From positions 3,906,001 through 3,970,000 of the forward strand of contig NZ_LT605205.1 in NCBI RefSeq assembly GCF_900095135.1: a stretch of DNA of 64,000 nucleotides. Reading direction: 5' to 3'. A program made the position numbers and the translations under genes. This DNA comes from Proteiniphilum saccharofermentans. Its GTDB lineage: Bacteria > Bacteroidota > Bacteroidia > Bacteroidales > Dysgonomonadaceae. Of this stretch, positions 55,757 through 64,000 are shown one piece after another; within the stretch, counting starts at the first letter, position 1, and each line of letters opens with the position of its first letter. Below the pieces are notes generated by a model. The model saw only the letters and a list, made by a program, of their open reading frames with translations, ran no database searches and was not told the DNA's origin.

Positions 55757-55893
55757 GCAATTAATTTAATTTCCGAAGTAGGGTTAATTTTTGAAATATG
55801 GGGAATTTTGTTGAAACTATGTACTTATAAACATTTTAACCCGAAAAGCGTTTTAACCTCAATAGACATTAAATATGATAAACAGACAGAATT

Positions 55894-56415
55894 ATGGTAA
55901 GTAAAGAATTAGAAATTGCAATTAATAAACAGATCAATGCCGAACTTTGGTCGGCTTATCTCTATCTTTCCATGTCGGTGCATTTTGCGCACAAAGGTCT
56001 TCCCGGCTTCGCGAACTGGTTCAAGGTACAGTTTAAGGAAGAACAGGATCATGCCCACAAGTTGATGAATTATCTTATTTCCAAAGGGAACAGGGTAGAG
56101 CTGCAACCCATTGACAAAGTAGACACATCGTGGGATTCGTTACTGCATGCATTTGAAGTGACATTAGAACACGAGAGGGTTGTTACCTCCCTTATCAACA
56201 ATCTGGTCGCCATGTCACGCAAAGAAAATGACTTTGCTTCAGAAAATATGCTGCAATGGTTCGTAAGCGAACAGGTAGAAGAGGAAGAAACCGCGCAGGG
56301 TCTGATTGACGGGTTAAGGCTGATCGGCGATAATGGCTTTGGTATTTATACGATGGACAAGGAGTTGTCCAAGAGGAGTTATACTCCACTCGACACAACT
56401 ACCGGCAGCGAATAA
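55894..56415 (+). CDS. ftnA: Ferritin (non-haem, FtnA-type)
   Basis: This 173-residue four-helix iron-storage protein forms a 24-mer and oxidises Fe(II). Ferroxidase ligands are visible: the Glu of the first helix (INKQINAELWSAYLYL), EEQDHAHKLMNYL (Glu and His), LEHERVVTSLI and QVEEEETAQGLID. It is close to Bacteroides FtnA in length. In B. fragilis this gene responds to oxygen and iron; no OxyR or iron box is clear in the 194-base gap shared with the SPT gene. Confidence 0.96.
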   Translation: MVSKELEIAINKQINAELWSAYLYLSMSVHFAHKGLPGFANWFKVQFKEEQDHAHKLMNYLISKGNRVELQPIDKVDTSWDSLLHAFEVTLEHERVVTSLINNLVAMSRKENDFASENMLQWFVSEQVEEEETAQGLIDGLRLIGDNGFGIYTMDKELSKRSYTPLDTTTGSE

Positions 56416-56526
56416 TTTTTACACCGTTAATAATAACCAGAAAAATTTATAAAAAGATATTGCTTATTTTTTTCCCGGTAATCCTTTTTATATTTACTTT
56501 TACCGCCTGAAGTGTAAAATATCAAT

Positions 56527-56847
56527 ATGGATAATAAATACAGGAAACTGATCAAGTGTGTGTTGTTGGATACTGTTGGCATGGCCTCTTTGGCCATCCC
56601 TGTTATCGGCCCGTTTCTGGACGTCGTCTGGGCTCCCATAGCCGCCTCCATCAGCTATAAGATGTTCGGGGAGAGAAAAGGGAAATATACCTCACTGATC
56701 ACCTTCCTTGAAGAATTGTTACCGGCTACCGACGTGATACCCTCTTTCACGATCTTCTGGTTCCTGTTCGATTTCCTGGGCATAGGGAAAGAAAAAAGCC
56801 ATTTAGAGAAAACTCCCGATGCCGGTTTCGCAAAAGTACGGCAATAA
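56527..56847 (+). CDS. Conserved small hydrophobic protein, function unknown
   Basis: This 106-residue protein has two hydrophobic stretches (LLDTVGMASLAIPVIGPFLD and VIPSFTIFWFLFDFLGIG), the second with a charged tail (GKEKSHLEKTPDAGFAKVRQ). No signal peptide is visible; it is probably an inner-membrane hairpin. I do not recognise a named family. It lies between ftnA and a TraB/GumN lipoprotein on the same strand, with gaps of 111 and 62 bases. Confidence 0.7.
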   Translation: MDNKYRKLIKCVLLDTVGMASLAIPVIGPFLDVVWAPIAASISYKMFGERKGKYTSLITFLEELLPATDVIPSFTIFWFLFDFLGIGKEKSHLEKTPDAGFAKVRQ

Positions 56848-56909
56848 ATATAAGTTCCACTAAATAGCAAATAATTCCATACCCACAAAGAAAAAACATA
56901 AATAATCAA

Positions 56910-57821
56910 ATGCATTATAAAAAGGTCTTCATCGCTGTAACAGCGATATTCTTATTGCTTTCCTGTTCCTCCGGAGCTTCAAACAAGACAGAGAGTTCCC
57001 TCTTGTGGAAAATATCAGGAAATGGATTACAGAAACCATCCTATATTTTCGGGACACATCACCTTGTCCCCATCTCCTTTCTGGATAGTATACCCGGAAT
57101 TGAGGCTGCTTTCGAAGAAACAGAGCAGACCGTAGGTGAACTCGATATGAGTGACATGTCGGAGATGCAGATGAAGATCATGGGTGAAGGCATGCTACCA
57201 CCGGATATTGCCTACGCGACTTTACTCTCCCCTGAAGATACAGCGGTGCTGGACAGTATGCTCCGTGCCGTAGTGGGGGTTGGTCTCGACCAATTGGGAC
57301 AACTGAAGCCGGCCATGCTCTCAAACCTGGTTTCCATCTCACTCTACCAACGATATTATCCTTCTGTAGCTTCGGCGCAAAACATAGATTATTACTTCCA
57401 GGAAGAAGCACTGAAACGGTCACGTCCGGTAGTAGGACTTGAGACTGCGGAAGATCAGATCTATGTATTATTGAATTCGCAATCATTGGAACGCCAGGCT
57501 GAGATGTTGATCTGCATGGTGAAACATCCGGAAATGCTGAAAGAGCAGATGGATGAAATGCAGGCGGCCTATCATGCTCAGGATATTGAAGTCTTGCGCC
57601 AATTGTACGAAAAAGAAATACCTGACGATCCCTGCCCTTCTACGGAAGAGGAGAAAAATGTGCTGAACGGCGACCGTAATAGGAAATGGCTGGACCAACT
57701 CCCATCCATCATGGAAGATAAATCCTCATTTATTGCCGTTGGCTGCCTGCACCTGCCGGGAGACGAAGGACTGATTGAAGGACTGAAGAAATTGGGATAT
57801 AATGTGGAAGCAGTCAGGTGA
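56910..57821 (+). CDS. TraB/GumN-family lipoprotein
   Basis: This 303-residue protein has a lipobox LLSC at about residue 19, and the TraB/GumN domain. It carries the two metal-binding motifs of the family: YIFGTHHLVP near the start (GxxH type), and FIAVGCLHLPGDEGL near the end. It also has RPVVGLETAEDQIYVL. TraB-type proteins are related to the Tiki metalloproteases, and a hydrolytic role is inferred. It converges on the lyase operon with a 16-base gap and no hairpin between. Confidence 0.9.
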   Translation: MHYKKVFIAVTAIFLLLSCSSGASNKTESSLLWKISGNGLQKPSYIFGTHHLVPISFLDSIPGIEAAFEETEQTVGELDMSDMSEMQMKIMGEGMLPPDIAYATLLSPEDTAVLDSMLRAVVGVGLDQLGQLKPAMLSNLVSISLYQRYYPSVASAQNIDYYFQEEALKRSRPVVGLETAEDQIYVLLNSQSLERQAEMLICMVKHPEMLKEQMDEMQAAYHAQDIEVLRQLYEKEIPDDPCPSTEEEKNVLNGDRNRKWLDQLPSIMEDKSSFIAVGCLHLPGDEGLIEGLKKLGYNVEAVR

Positions 57822-57837
57822 AACAGAATACCCCTGA

Positions 57838-60066
57838 TCAAAACTCAATCGTTACACTATCGCCTGCATAATTTCCGTACGGCAATTCAATAACAATATG
57901 ACTTCCACCCTTAGCGGCATGCCATACGGCATGCCAATTATCTCCTCCCCCTTCGATCCTGACAGAGACAAAAAGGTTGAACCTCGTCAATTCACGATTG
58001 GGATCGGAGACGGAGATTTTTGTAATTGCACCATTCTTCATTTTTACCATCACAATTCCCGGATTATCGGAAGAAAGAGTCAGATTGTCTCCGATATTTA
58101 CCTCTCCTCCCTTGTAAAATACTGCCTGGCAAATATCAGTTCCGGTGTGCCTGACAGCCTGGACATAGGGGGTATTCACTAATATATCAATATTTTTTGT
58201 TGCATTATTTTGTCGCATTTTCTCTAAAGAGGTGGCGGGTACTACAATATATTCATAGGTAGCGTCGGATGGTCTCATACCGTGATCAAGCCACAATTTG
58301 AACACCTCCATGCTAACCTTCTCTTTCGGTGTGCTGGTCTGCTTGTTGATATCCCACCATGAACCGGTTGCACTGTCATTCGTCAAGGAAACCTTTGTCG
58401 ATTCAGGAAAAACATATCCTATTCCATCGTGAAAGACCCAATCAACGTTTTCATGCTCTCTTTCTCCTTTGGCTATTACAGCATGTTGATTTCCGGACGA
58501 AATGACTACATCACCCCGAAGCAAACACTGATTCAATGTCGTGACTACCGGTAATTGTTGCCTGCCGGAAATACCGGCCCCCAGGCAAACATATTCATCG
58601 TCAAAGAAAAACCATGATTTGCGGGCTATCAGCGGATCGTGCGGGCTCTTGAAATCAAAAGCGACAGCACCGTATGTACCATCAGTTACTGCACCCACAA
58701 AATCGGTCAGGCCAATCTTCTGTATCTGTCCCGGAGGAGGGAGTTCCTCCTTTTGCATAATAGTGGCTCCCGGCACCTTTTGATAGTCGAATACAGGAAA
58801 AATATCAGAATATTCTTCTCCGGTTCGTGAAATATGGTTAGTCCCGTCACCCCGGTGGTGATTCAAAAGACCCTCGCTGTTGTAACCCACCTCCATATTG
58901 TATGTACGGGTGGAATACATCCTTACAGAGGTGTACCACTCCGGACGCTGATAGGCAAAGTGTTCCGTATTCCAGAAGAAGGTTGCGTGCGACAGGGTCG
59001 GTTTGATCCCGTCATTAGCCCGGATATTGACTATCTCCTGCAACTCCCCGGCCCTGTAACAGGTAGTCTTTAAAAGATCTTCCGCGCTTCGGGTACTAAA
59101 TGGGCGTAAACTGCCATGACGGCTCACCTCCCGGTTTTTTGCCCCCGGATCGGGGTACTTTCCAAAGGCAGCCATTTTACAAATGCCATCCAGAAAATAA
59201 TCCACCAACCGTGCTATCTTATCTTCAGAAAAAGCATAACCGGTACCGGCTGTATATACAGCCCATTCGATAAAAGAATCGGCATAGCCCAACCCGTAGG
59301 AAAGGGTATTGTTCACCCCATCCGTTCTGTGATGGAAGCTATTGCCATACTGAATGCCGCGTCCTCCCGCTGAACGGTTAGAGAATCCTCCTTCGTGCAG
59401 ACGATAGGTGTAACCATATTCACGGCCGATCCATTCCACATATTTAATCTCATTTTCAATTACCCCGATCACTTTCTCAAAAGTTTCCCCATCCCCAATG
59501 AATAACATATTTTTGGCCTGGATGCCGGCAATCTTTATCCTGTCACCGCCCGGCCGTGCACCCGGTGCGTCAATGTGCGCCCGGCCTATGATCGGTTGTG
59601 TCTTTACTACCAGGTCTTTTGACAAATCATCCCCTGTTATCAGCATCAGGTTGACAAGCTGGGTAGGCGTACCAACTTCATTATGCCACCAGTTATCGCA
59701 GATATAATCATTTTCGACCCAGTGTTTGAGCGCCAACTCAATTGTATTTCTCACTTTTCTGTTTTTATAAAACTTGGATGGTTTTACCTGATATGCCCTG
59801 GCAAGCAGTACCATATTCCCCAAATGAACGGTATGCCGGAAACCTTCATTCGACACATCTTTATAGTCAATACCAGGCCACGTTCCGTCATCCCTGATGG
59901 AATCGACCAGTCTTTCCACCCTGCTATCATCCCCATGAGGAACCATGAGTGACTTCAATACCCGTGCTTTAATAACTTTCACATCGGCAGGAGTATTTAC
60001 CCCGGCAGTAGCGGCCCCACTACACAGGAGCAATATACCCAGTATAACGATTAATCTTCTTATCAT
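57838..60066 (-). CDS. Polysaccharide lyase, PL8-like
   Basis: This 742-residue exported enzyme (signal MIRRLIVILGILLLCSGAATA) has an alpha/alpha toroid (~25-330) followed by a large beta-sandwich (~370-740), the plan of PL8 lyases, which cleave chondroitin, hyaluronate, xanthan or related uronic chains by beta-elimination. Candidate catalytic residues are the Asn of NWWHNEVGTPTQL, a His and Tyr in FHHRTDGVNNTLSYGLGY and an Arg in NREVSRHG. The His-to-Tyr spacing is two residues longer than in the classical enzymes I know, so substrate and exact family are open. It is the third gene of a lyase operon. Confidence 0.78.
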   Translation of the reverse strand: MIRRLIVILGILLLCSGAATAGVNTPADVKVIKARVLKSLMVPHGDDSRVERLVDSIRDDGTWPGIDYKDVSNEGFRHTVHLGNMVLLARAYQVKPSKFYKNRKVRNTIELALKHWVENDYICDNWWHNEVGTPTQLVNLMLITGDDLSKDLVVKTQPIIGRAHIDAPGARPGGDRIKIAGIQAKNMLFIGDGETFEKVIGVIENEIKYVEWIGREYGYTYRLHEGGFSNRSAGGRGIQYGNSFHHRTDGVNNTLSYGLGYADSFIEWAVYTAGTGYAFSEDKIARLVDYFLDGICKMAAFGKYPDPGAKNREVSRHGSLRPFSTRSAEDLLKTTCYRAGELQEIVNIRANDGIKPTLSHATFFWNTEHFAYQRPEWYTSVRMYSTRTYNMEVGYNSEGLLNHHRGDGTNHISRTGEEYSDIFPVFDYQKVPGATIMQKEELPPPGQIQKIGLTDFVGAVTDGTYGAVAFDFKSPHDPLIARKSWFFFDDEYVCLGAGISGRQQLPVVTTLNQCLLRGDVVISSGNQHAVIAKGEREHENVDWVFHDGIGYVFPESTKVSLTNDSATGSWWDINKQTSTPKEKVSMEVFKLWLDHGMRPSDATYEYIVVPATSLEKMRQNNATKNIDILVNTPYVQAVRHTGTDICQAVFYKGGEVNIGDNLTLSSDNPGIVMVKMKNGAITKISVSDPNRELTRFNLFVSVRIEGGGDNWHAVWHAAKGGSHIVIELPYGNYAGDSVTIEF

Positions 60067-60123
60067 TGATTTATATTATTTAATCTTATAAACTCTTTCT
60101 TCACTACTATACTACTTTGTACC

Positions 60124-62757
60124 TTAATCGGTAAGCAAATAATTAATTATTGTCCCGCTTAAATCAATCTTTACCGGCTGATTACCTGAAACCGAGTACT
60201 CATTTTTATCATCGAGCCGGATAAAAACAGAAGCCGGAGCATCAATGCTCTTAACTTTTACATCACTGTAAGCGATATGGTGTCCTTCACCCAAATATAA
60301 CGACTCCAAATTTCCATTCACATCCGTTGAAATTACACCAAAAGAGCCTGAGAAACTAAAATGATCGCCTTTAATAATCCTTTTCGCGCAATTCCCCTGA
60401 AAAATTATCTGGGCAGAACCATCCTTGTGCCAAACGCGGATTACTGTATTTTCACTGTCACACAATTCAGCGATTCTTTCCACTGACACTATCGTATTAT
60501 TTTCCTTAGAGACAGAAGGTTCAAAAATACAAATAAATGGTTCTGTCCATGCCTCCTCCTCCGAACGGACTGTAAACAACGGCAATGGCCGATTGAAATA
60601 TTGGCGTCCACCGGTTCTGACTGCCGGTGATTTTGCCCGGTAGTAAACCTTGTCCGATGCAGGTAAAAAGACATGCATGAATATATCCTGTCCCTGCCTG
60701 TCTTTGGCAGAAAATAGCCCCCTGACATTTTCCCTTACATTCTCCATTTTCTCCACATCAGTGAAAAATCTAAATCCGGGATAATCCTCCTCCACCAAGG
60801 GATATTTGGCAGACTCCATCTGCAAAGGGTTACCTGATTGACCTGAAAAAACAAAGGAATCACCTATATTATGATAGACATAATCGTTCGATATCTGGTT
60901 ATCAGAACGGAAGATATCGATATAGTAACCGGTTGAATCGGATGTACGGATGATACCCATTGTTCGCAGCTGATTTGTATGGGTGGATATATCCAGATAC
61001 CTGGTATCTGTAAATGAATGATAGGGTGAAACGCCATTCTTCCCCGGTAAAGGTTCCATAGCAGCCAACTCAACCTGTCCGATATTTTTCTTCCCGGCAG
61101 CACCGCTGAAAGGGATGGAACTGGATCTACCCGCTGCCACTACAGTGTTATGCGCCGCCCATTGACTAAAATAACCCTGGTGCAAAGGGTGTTCATAATT
61201 CGGACCCGTTCCGGCATCAATACCCATCACTTCCCCACAACCATATAGTTCCATTGCCATGCCATTGCAATGGTTGTGGTTGTAACTTGCCCCCTGTACC
61301 CCATACATAAGTCCCTGCTTTTCATCCGTACCGTTCCTTTGGAAATAGAACCGGGCAAAATCCAACTCTCCACTCCGTGCCCACACATAAGGTTGGCTCA
61401 CCCCCTCCGGAAAATCGGGCAGATAGGTAAGCAACCCCATAAGCCCGGACTTACTGCGATCATACATTCCATGTCCGGTAATCGTGTTCATGGCCGCCAT
61501 CATGCCCGGAACCTCAGGACGGTTATATTCCGTAGCAATCACCAATCCTATTTCCAGTGTTTCAGGACTTTGAAAAGCCCTTCCGGTATCGCCAAAGGCA
61601 GAAACATACAGATTAGGAAATGAATATTTTAACATGGCATAGGTAGCATCAAACAATTCAGGATATTGCTGAAATACCGGATATCCATTTTTCTCTAAAG
61701 TAAAGGCAGCCTTAATAAGATTGGAGACCGGGAAGTTATGGTATCCACCCGGTTCTTTCCAATGCCCATCCGGAGTCAACCACTCTTTTACAGTGGTAGC
61801 AAGACTCAAACGGCCACAGGATCCGTCGATAGTATCCCTTTCCAATACGAACTGGAGGTAATAGTCCTGTTTCTCTTTGTCATCCAGGCTCAATACAGCA
61901 TACACCAAAGTTGCACTTACTGCCGCATACCAATTATTATTCCAGAATCCCCTGAATGTGAGTGTGGATGCAAATTTCTCAAAAACGTGCTGATACCGGC
62001 TCAACTCATATCCTTCCTTTTTCAAAAAAGGATATAAAAAATCGTATGCAAGTATCAAACTTTGATACCGGTTATCACCAAGTGTCTGGATATCTAAAAG
62101 TCCGGTTCGGCACGCACCTATGATGGGTTCCTGATAAAATACCCCCTGTGCCCACTGATCTAAAATATCTGCGGCAAATCTGGCATAACTCTCATCTTCT
62201 TTCAACCAGTAAATAACAGCAGCACTGAGAGCCAGGTCATTGATTTCTCCATTGATTATTGAAACAAACTGTTGTGGATCGATAAAATCTTTCTTATTGG
62301 TTTCGGTATTCAACGCCCAAATATACATGGATGTATCATTAGGTACCAACTCTTCAAGGGACGGCATAACATAGGGAGCGCCACTTTCAGTAACAGGATT
62401 CCTTTTATGGGTGGAAACCCTCACTGTGGGCACCGGAGCATCCCCCGAGTACCTTACTATATAATGGCCTGTCCCGTCATCGTATGCATGGGTGTAACGC
62501 TTTCCCTCTACCCGGTTCATAAGATACCTGCCCAGTATCCACTCCGGATCGCTTTGATGGCGCTCCACATAAGGGCTTACTTTATCATAATGCTCATTGA
62601 ATATGGACTTGGCCCATTCATGTTGTTCTATTTTATCAAGAATATATTTTTTCCCGGTATCCTTCACCAGGAGACGGGGATGTTCATGTTGATTCTGCCC
62701 CGTACTATAAAAGATACCCGCACACAGCGTAAAAAGGAATACAACTACTCTGCTCAT
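60124..62757 (-). CDS. Heparinase II/III-family polysaccharide lyase
   Basis: This 877-residue exported protein (signal MSRVVVFLFTLCAGIFYSTG) has an N-terminal alpha-helical toroid with conserved FWNNNWYAAVSATLVY and GGYHNFPVSN, then the heparinase II/III-like beta domain opening at GVQGASYNHNHCNGMAMELY and WAAHNTVVAAGRSS. His and Tyr in these motifs are the probable catalytic residues. The family acts on heparin, alginate and other uronates, so the substrate is not fixed. It is the middle gene of the operon, 59 bases after the upstream lyase and 57 before the PL8-like gene. Confidence 0.82.
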   Translation of the reverse strand: MSRVVVFLFTLCAGIFYSTGQNQHEHPRLLVKDTGKKYILDKIEQHEWAKSIFNEHYDKVSPYVERHQSDPEWILGRYLMNRVEGKRYTHAYDDGTGHYIVRYSGDAPVPTVRVSTHKRNPVTESGAPYVMPSLEELVPNDTSMYIWALNTETNKKDFIDPQQFVSIINGEINDLALSAAVIYWLKEDESYARFAADILDQWAQGVFYQEPIIGACRTGLLDIQTLGDNRYQSLILAYDFLYPFLKKEGYELSRYQHVFEKFASTLTFRGFWNNNWYAAVSATLVYAVLSLDDKEKQDYYLQFVLERDTIDGSCGRLSLATTVKEWLTPDGHWKEPGGYHNFPVSNLIKAAFTLEKNGYPVFQQYPELFDATYAMLKYSFPNLYVSAFGDTGRAFQSPETLEIGLVIATEYNRPEVPGMMAAMNTITGHGMYDRSKSGLMGLLTYLPDFPEGVSQPYVWARSGELDFARFYFQRNGTDEKQGLMYGVQGASYNHNHCNGMAMELYGCGEVMGIDAGTGPNYEHPLHQGYFSQWAAHNTVVAAGRSSSIPFSGAAGKKNIGQVELAAMEPLPGKNGVSPYHSFTDTRYLDISTHTNQLRTMGIIRTSDSTGYYIDIFRSDNQISNDYVYHNIGDSFVFSGQSGNPLQMESAKYPLVEEDYPGFRFFTDVEKMENVRENVRGLFSAKDRQGQDIFMHVFLPASDKVYYRAKSPAVRTGGRQYFNRPLPLFTVRSEEEAWTEPFICIFEPSVSKENNTIVSVERIAELCDSENTVIRVWHKDGSAQIIFQGNCAKRIIKGDHFSFSGSFGVISTDVNGNLESLYLGEGHHIAYSDVKVKSIDAPASVFIRLDDKNEYSVSGNQPVKIDLSGTIINYLLTD

Positions 62758-62816
62758 AATCTACAAAACTCAAAGACAAACAGTTTCTAAATTGATTCAA
62801 ATAAATGGCCCAAAGT

Positions 62817-64000
62817 CTACATTTCCGAAAGCCGTACTTTTATGGAACTTTTTCCATTGTCGATAGTCCATGCAGGTATTCTTAGTTCGACACGTTTCAG
62901 GGCTTTCATCTGTCTGTCCAGTTTTAAGGGTGCAGGATAAAGAGACACAACCGACATTGCCAGGCCGGGATGGGAAATATTCTCTACCCTTAAACTCTTG
63001 CCTGACTGTCTGAGGATAACTCCATTATTTGTCAGTTCCACGTCAGAAGTAGTCATTAGCTGCCATGTAACAAGTTCTGTGGAACCGATAGTCTCAATAT
63101 AATCTTCAATCACAAGCGAGGTAGCAGAATCTTTAATGAATCTCCGCTTAGCCTCCTTTAACTGCCCACGGAAGGTAGGTGTCAGATCGATGGTAGCTTC
63201 AGGCATCGCTCCATCTTTAAAATCTACAATAGTGGCTAATCCGTCAACCACATGCAGTTGGTCGTTGACAGTTAAAGTACTATGCCCAAAATTATTTTTG
63301 GTAAGCAAAGTCCATCGCTCACATTCCTGACAACGACTCCATAAATCGAACCCGGTCTGTTCCAGCTCATGATAACTCTGATTTCCCGGATCTACTACCC
63401 AGCGTACTCCGTTTAATTCGAAGACAAACGAACCGCCATCCATATTCCCATGGTTGACCGTACCTCGCCCTCCTTTTCCTCCAAAGTAATAATTATGGCG
63501 GTCACCCTTTTCTCCTGTAAAAACAACAACGGGATTAGAACCTCCCCCCTTCCAGGCCGTAGGGATCTCCCCTTTTCCTTTTTCCTCATATTGAGCAATC
63601 CACACCAGCGCTGCACCGGCGAGCCGTGATAATTTCCCCATCTTGGCGGGAGGTATTAGAAACCGTTCTTTTTCGAAAAAAGAAGCATTCCCGGATTTTG
63701 CAGCAAACCATGCGAGGGTTTCATCTCCCTGCACACTGCGCCTGTCCCCGCAATCAGCAAAATTATAATACCATCCGGATGGCGCATTCATCAGCACCCT
63801 GAAAACCGCACTCTCTTTGAATCCCGGATAGTCGGAATGTCCAAAGTCTTTTCCAAAAGCGCTCTCAAGCATGGCCACAGTAGTTGCGGAAAAGCTGGTT
63901 CCATATTCCCAGTAAGTAGAACCTTCGGGATATACCCCATCGGGCATGTATTCAACCAATGAGTGAGGCAGACCGTCCAATGCCCTTCGAATAGTCTTCG
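62817..64000 (-). CDS. Heparinase II/III-family protein (5' end outside window)
   Basis: The reading frame is open to base 64000, so the N-terminus and any signal peptide lie to the right of the window. The visible ~394 codons hold the end of the alpha-toroid (YWEYGTSFSATTVAMLESAF, then GWYYNFADCGDRR) and the heparinase II/III beta domain (GTVNHGNMDGGSFVFELNGV and RWVVDPGNQSYHELEQTGF, His in NHGNMDGG). It ends WTIDNGKSSIKVRLSEM. It differs clearly from the downstream family member, so the two probably attack different linkages in the same uronic polysaccharide. Confidence 0.85.
   Translation of the reverse strand, partial: KTIRRALDGLPHSLVEYMPDGVYPEGSTYWEYGTSFSATTVAMLESAFGKDFGHSDYPGFKESAVFRVLMNAPSGWYYNFADCGDRRSVQGDETLAWFAAKSGNASFFEKERFLIPPAKMGKLSRLAGAALVWIAQYEEKGKGEIPTAWKGGGSNPVVVFTGEKGDRHNYYFGGKGGRGTVNHGNMDGGSFVFELNGVRWVVDPGNQSYHELEQTGFDLWSRCQECERWTLLTKNNFGHSTLTVNDQLHVVDGLATIVDFKDGAMPEATIDLTPTFRGQLKEAKRRFIKDSATSLVIEDYIETIGSTELVTWQLMTTSDVELTNNGVILRQSGKSLRVENISHPGLAMSVVSLYPAPLKLDRQMKALKRVELRIPAWTIDNGKSSIKVRLSEM

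Noticed and set aside
55838-55866. Two TTTTAACC phrases upstream of ftnA
   Set aside because: Too short and AT-rich to call an operator.
62779-62793. AAACAGTTTCTAA, matching one end of the MITE at 50564-50757
   Set aside because: Only 13 bases match and no opposite end lies within several hundred bases; probably chance or a very old relic.

Overview
The window comes from a Bacteroidota chromosome, almost certainly Bacteroidales. Evidence: a SusC/SusD pair with surface glycan-binding lipoproteins; many lipoprotein signals; Bacteroides-type promoters (TTTG, 19-21 bases, TAnnTTTG) and no clear Shine-Dalgarno sequences; a serine palmitoyltransferase-like enzyme (sphingolipids); and a TIGR04133/04134-like radical SAM and lipoprotein pair. 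The genus cannot be fixed from sequence alone; a Parabacteroides, Dysgonomonas or Proteiniphilum relative is plausible. I saw no rRNA, tRNA, CRISPR array, phage or complete insertion sequence.

Layout. Bases 1-5419 (+) hold an SGNH esterase (cut by the left edge), a DUF4434 lipoprotein, an MFS sugar porter and a sialidase. They meet a minus-strand GH2 beta-galactosidase at a bidirectional terminator. After a minus-strand acetyl-CoA synthetase, bases 10154-26734 form a beta-mannan utilisation locus read right to left: AraC regulator, SusC, SusD, two surface glycan-binding proteins, two GH26 mannanases, GH130 mannosylglucose phosphorylase, a GPH symporter and a cellobiose (mannobiose) 2-epimerase. 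The chain is coherent: surface GH26 cuts mannan, SusCD imports oligosaccharides, the periplasmic or surface GH26 trims to mannobiose, the symporter imports it, the epimerase makes mannosyl-glucose, and GH130 phosphorolyses that to mannose-1-phosphate and glucose.

Bases 26775-38186 are mostly housekeeping genes: dnaJ/grpE, an HD-domain protein, a TonB receptor with a His-rich membrane protein (probably metal-responsive), a dihydroorotate-dehydrogenase-like gene followed by oxyR, a YggS/DUF4494 pair, DUF554 and an APC amino-acid antiporter. Bases 38219-45535 are more accessory: a TonB receptor divergent from a radical SAM/lipoprotein/outer-membrane gene trio, pncA, a HipA-like kinase with DUF3037, and a decayed DUF4143 gene end. 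Bases 45536-57821 hold exported murein-peptide enzymes (NlpC/P60 peptidase and dipeptide epimerase), a lipoprotein-type isoaspartyl methyltransferase, an LVIVD lipoprotein, a 194-bp MITE, an ECF sigma/beta-barrel pair, guaB, the serine palmitoyltransferase, ferritin and a TraB/GumN lipoprotein. From 57838 to the right edge lies a minus-strand polysaccharide lyase operon (PL8-like plus two heparinase II/III proteins), cut by the window end.

The strongest non-gene signals are: a ~100-bp intergenic segment present twice in the mannan locus, with an inverted repeat over the downstream start codon that shows one compensatory change; two promoters with dyads placed in the -33/-7 spacer (upstream of the His-rich protein and of the DHOD-like/oxyR operon); a terminator-like hairpin inside the mannan operon; and the MITE.
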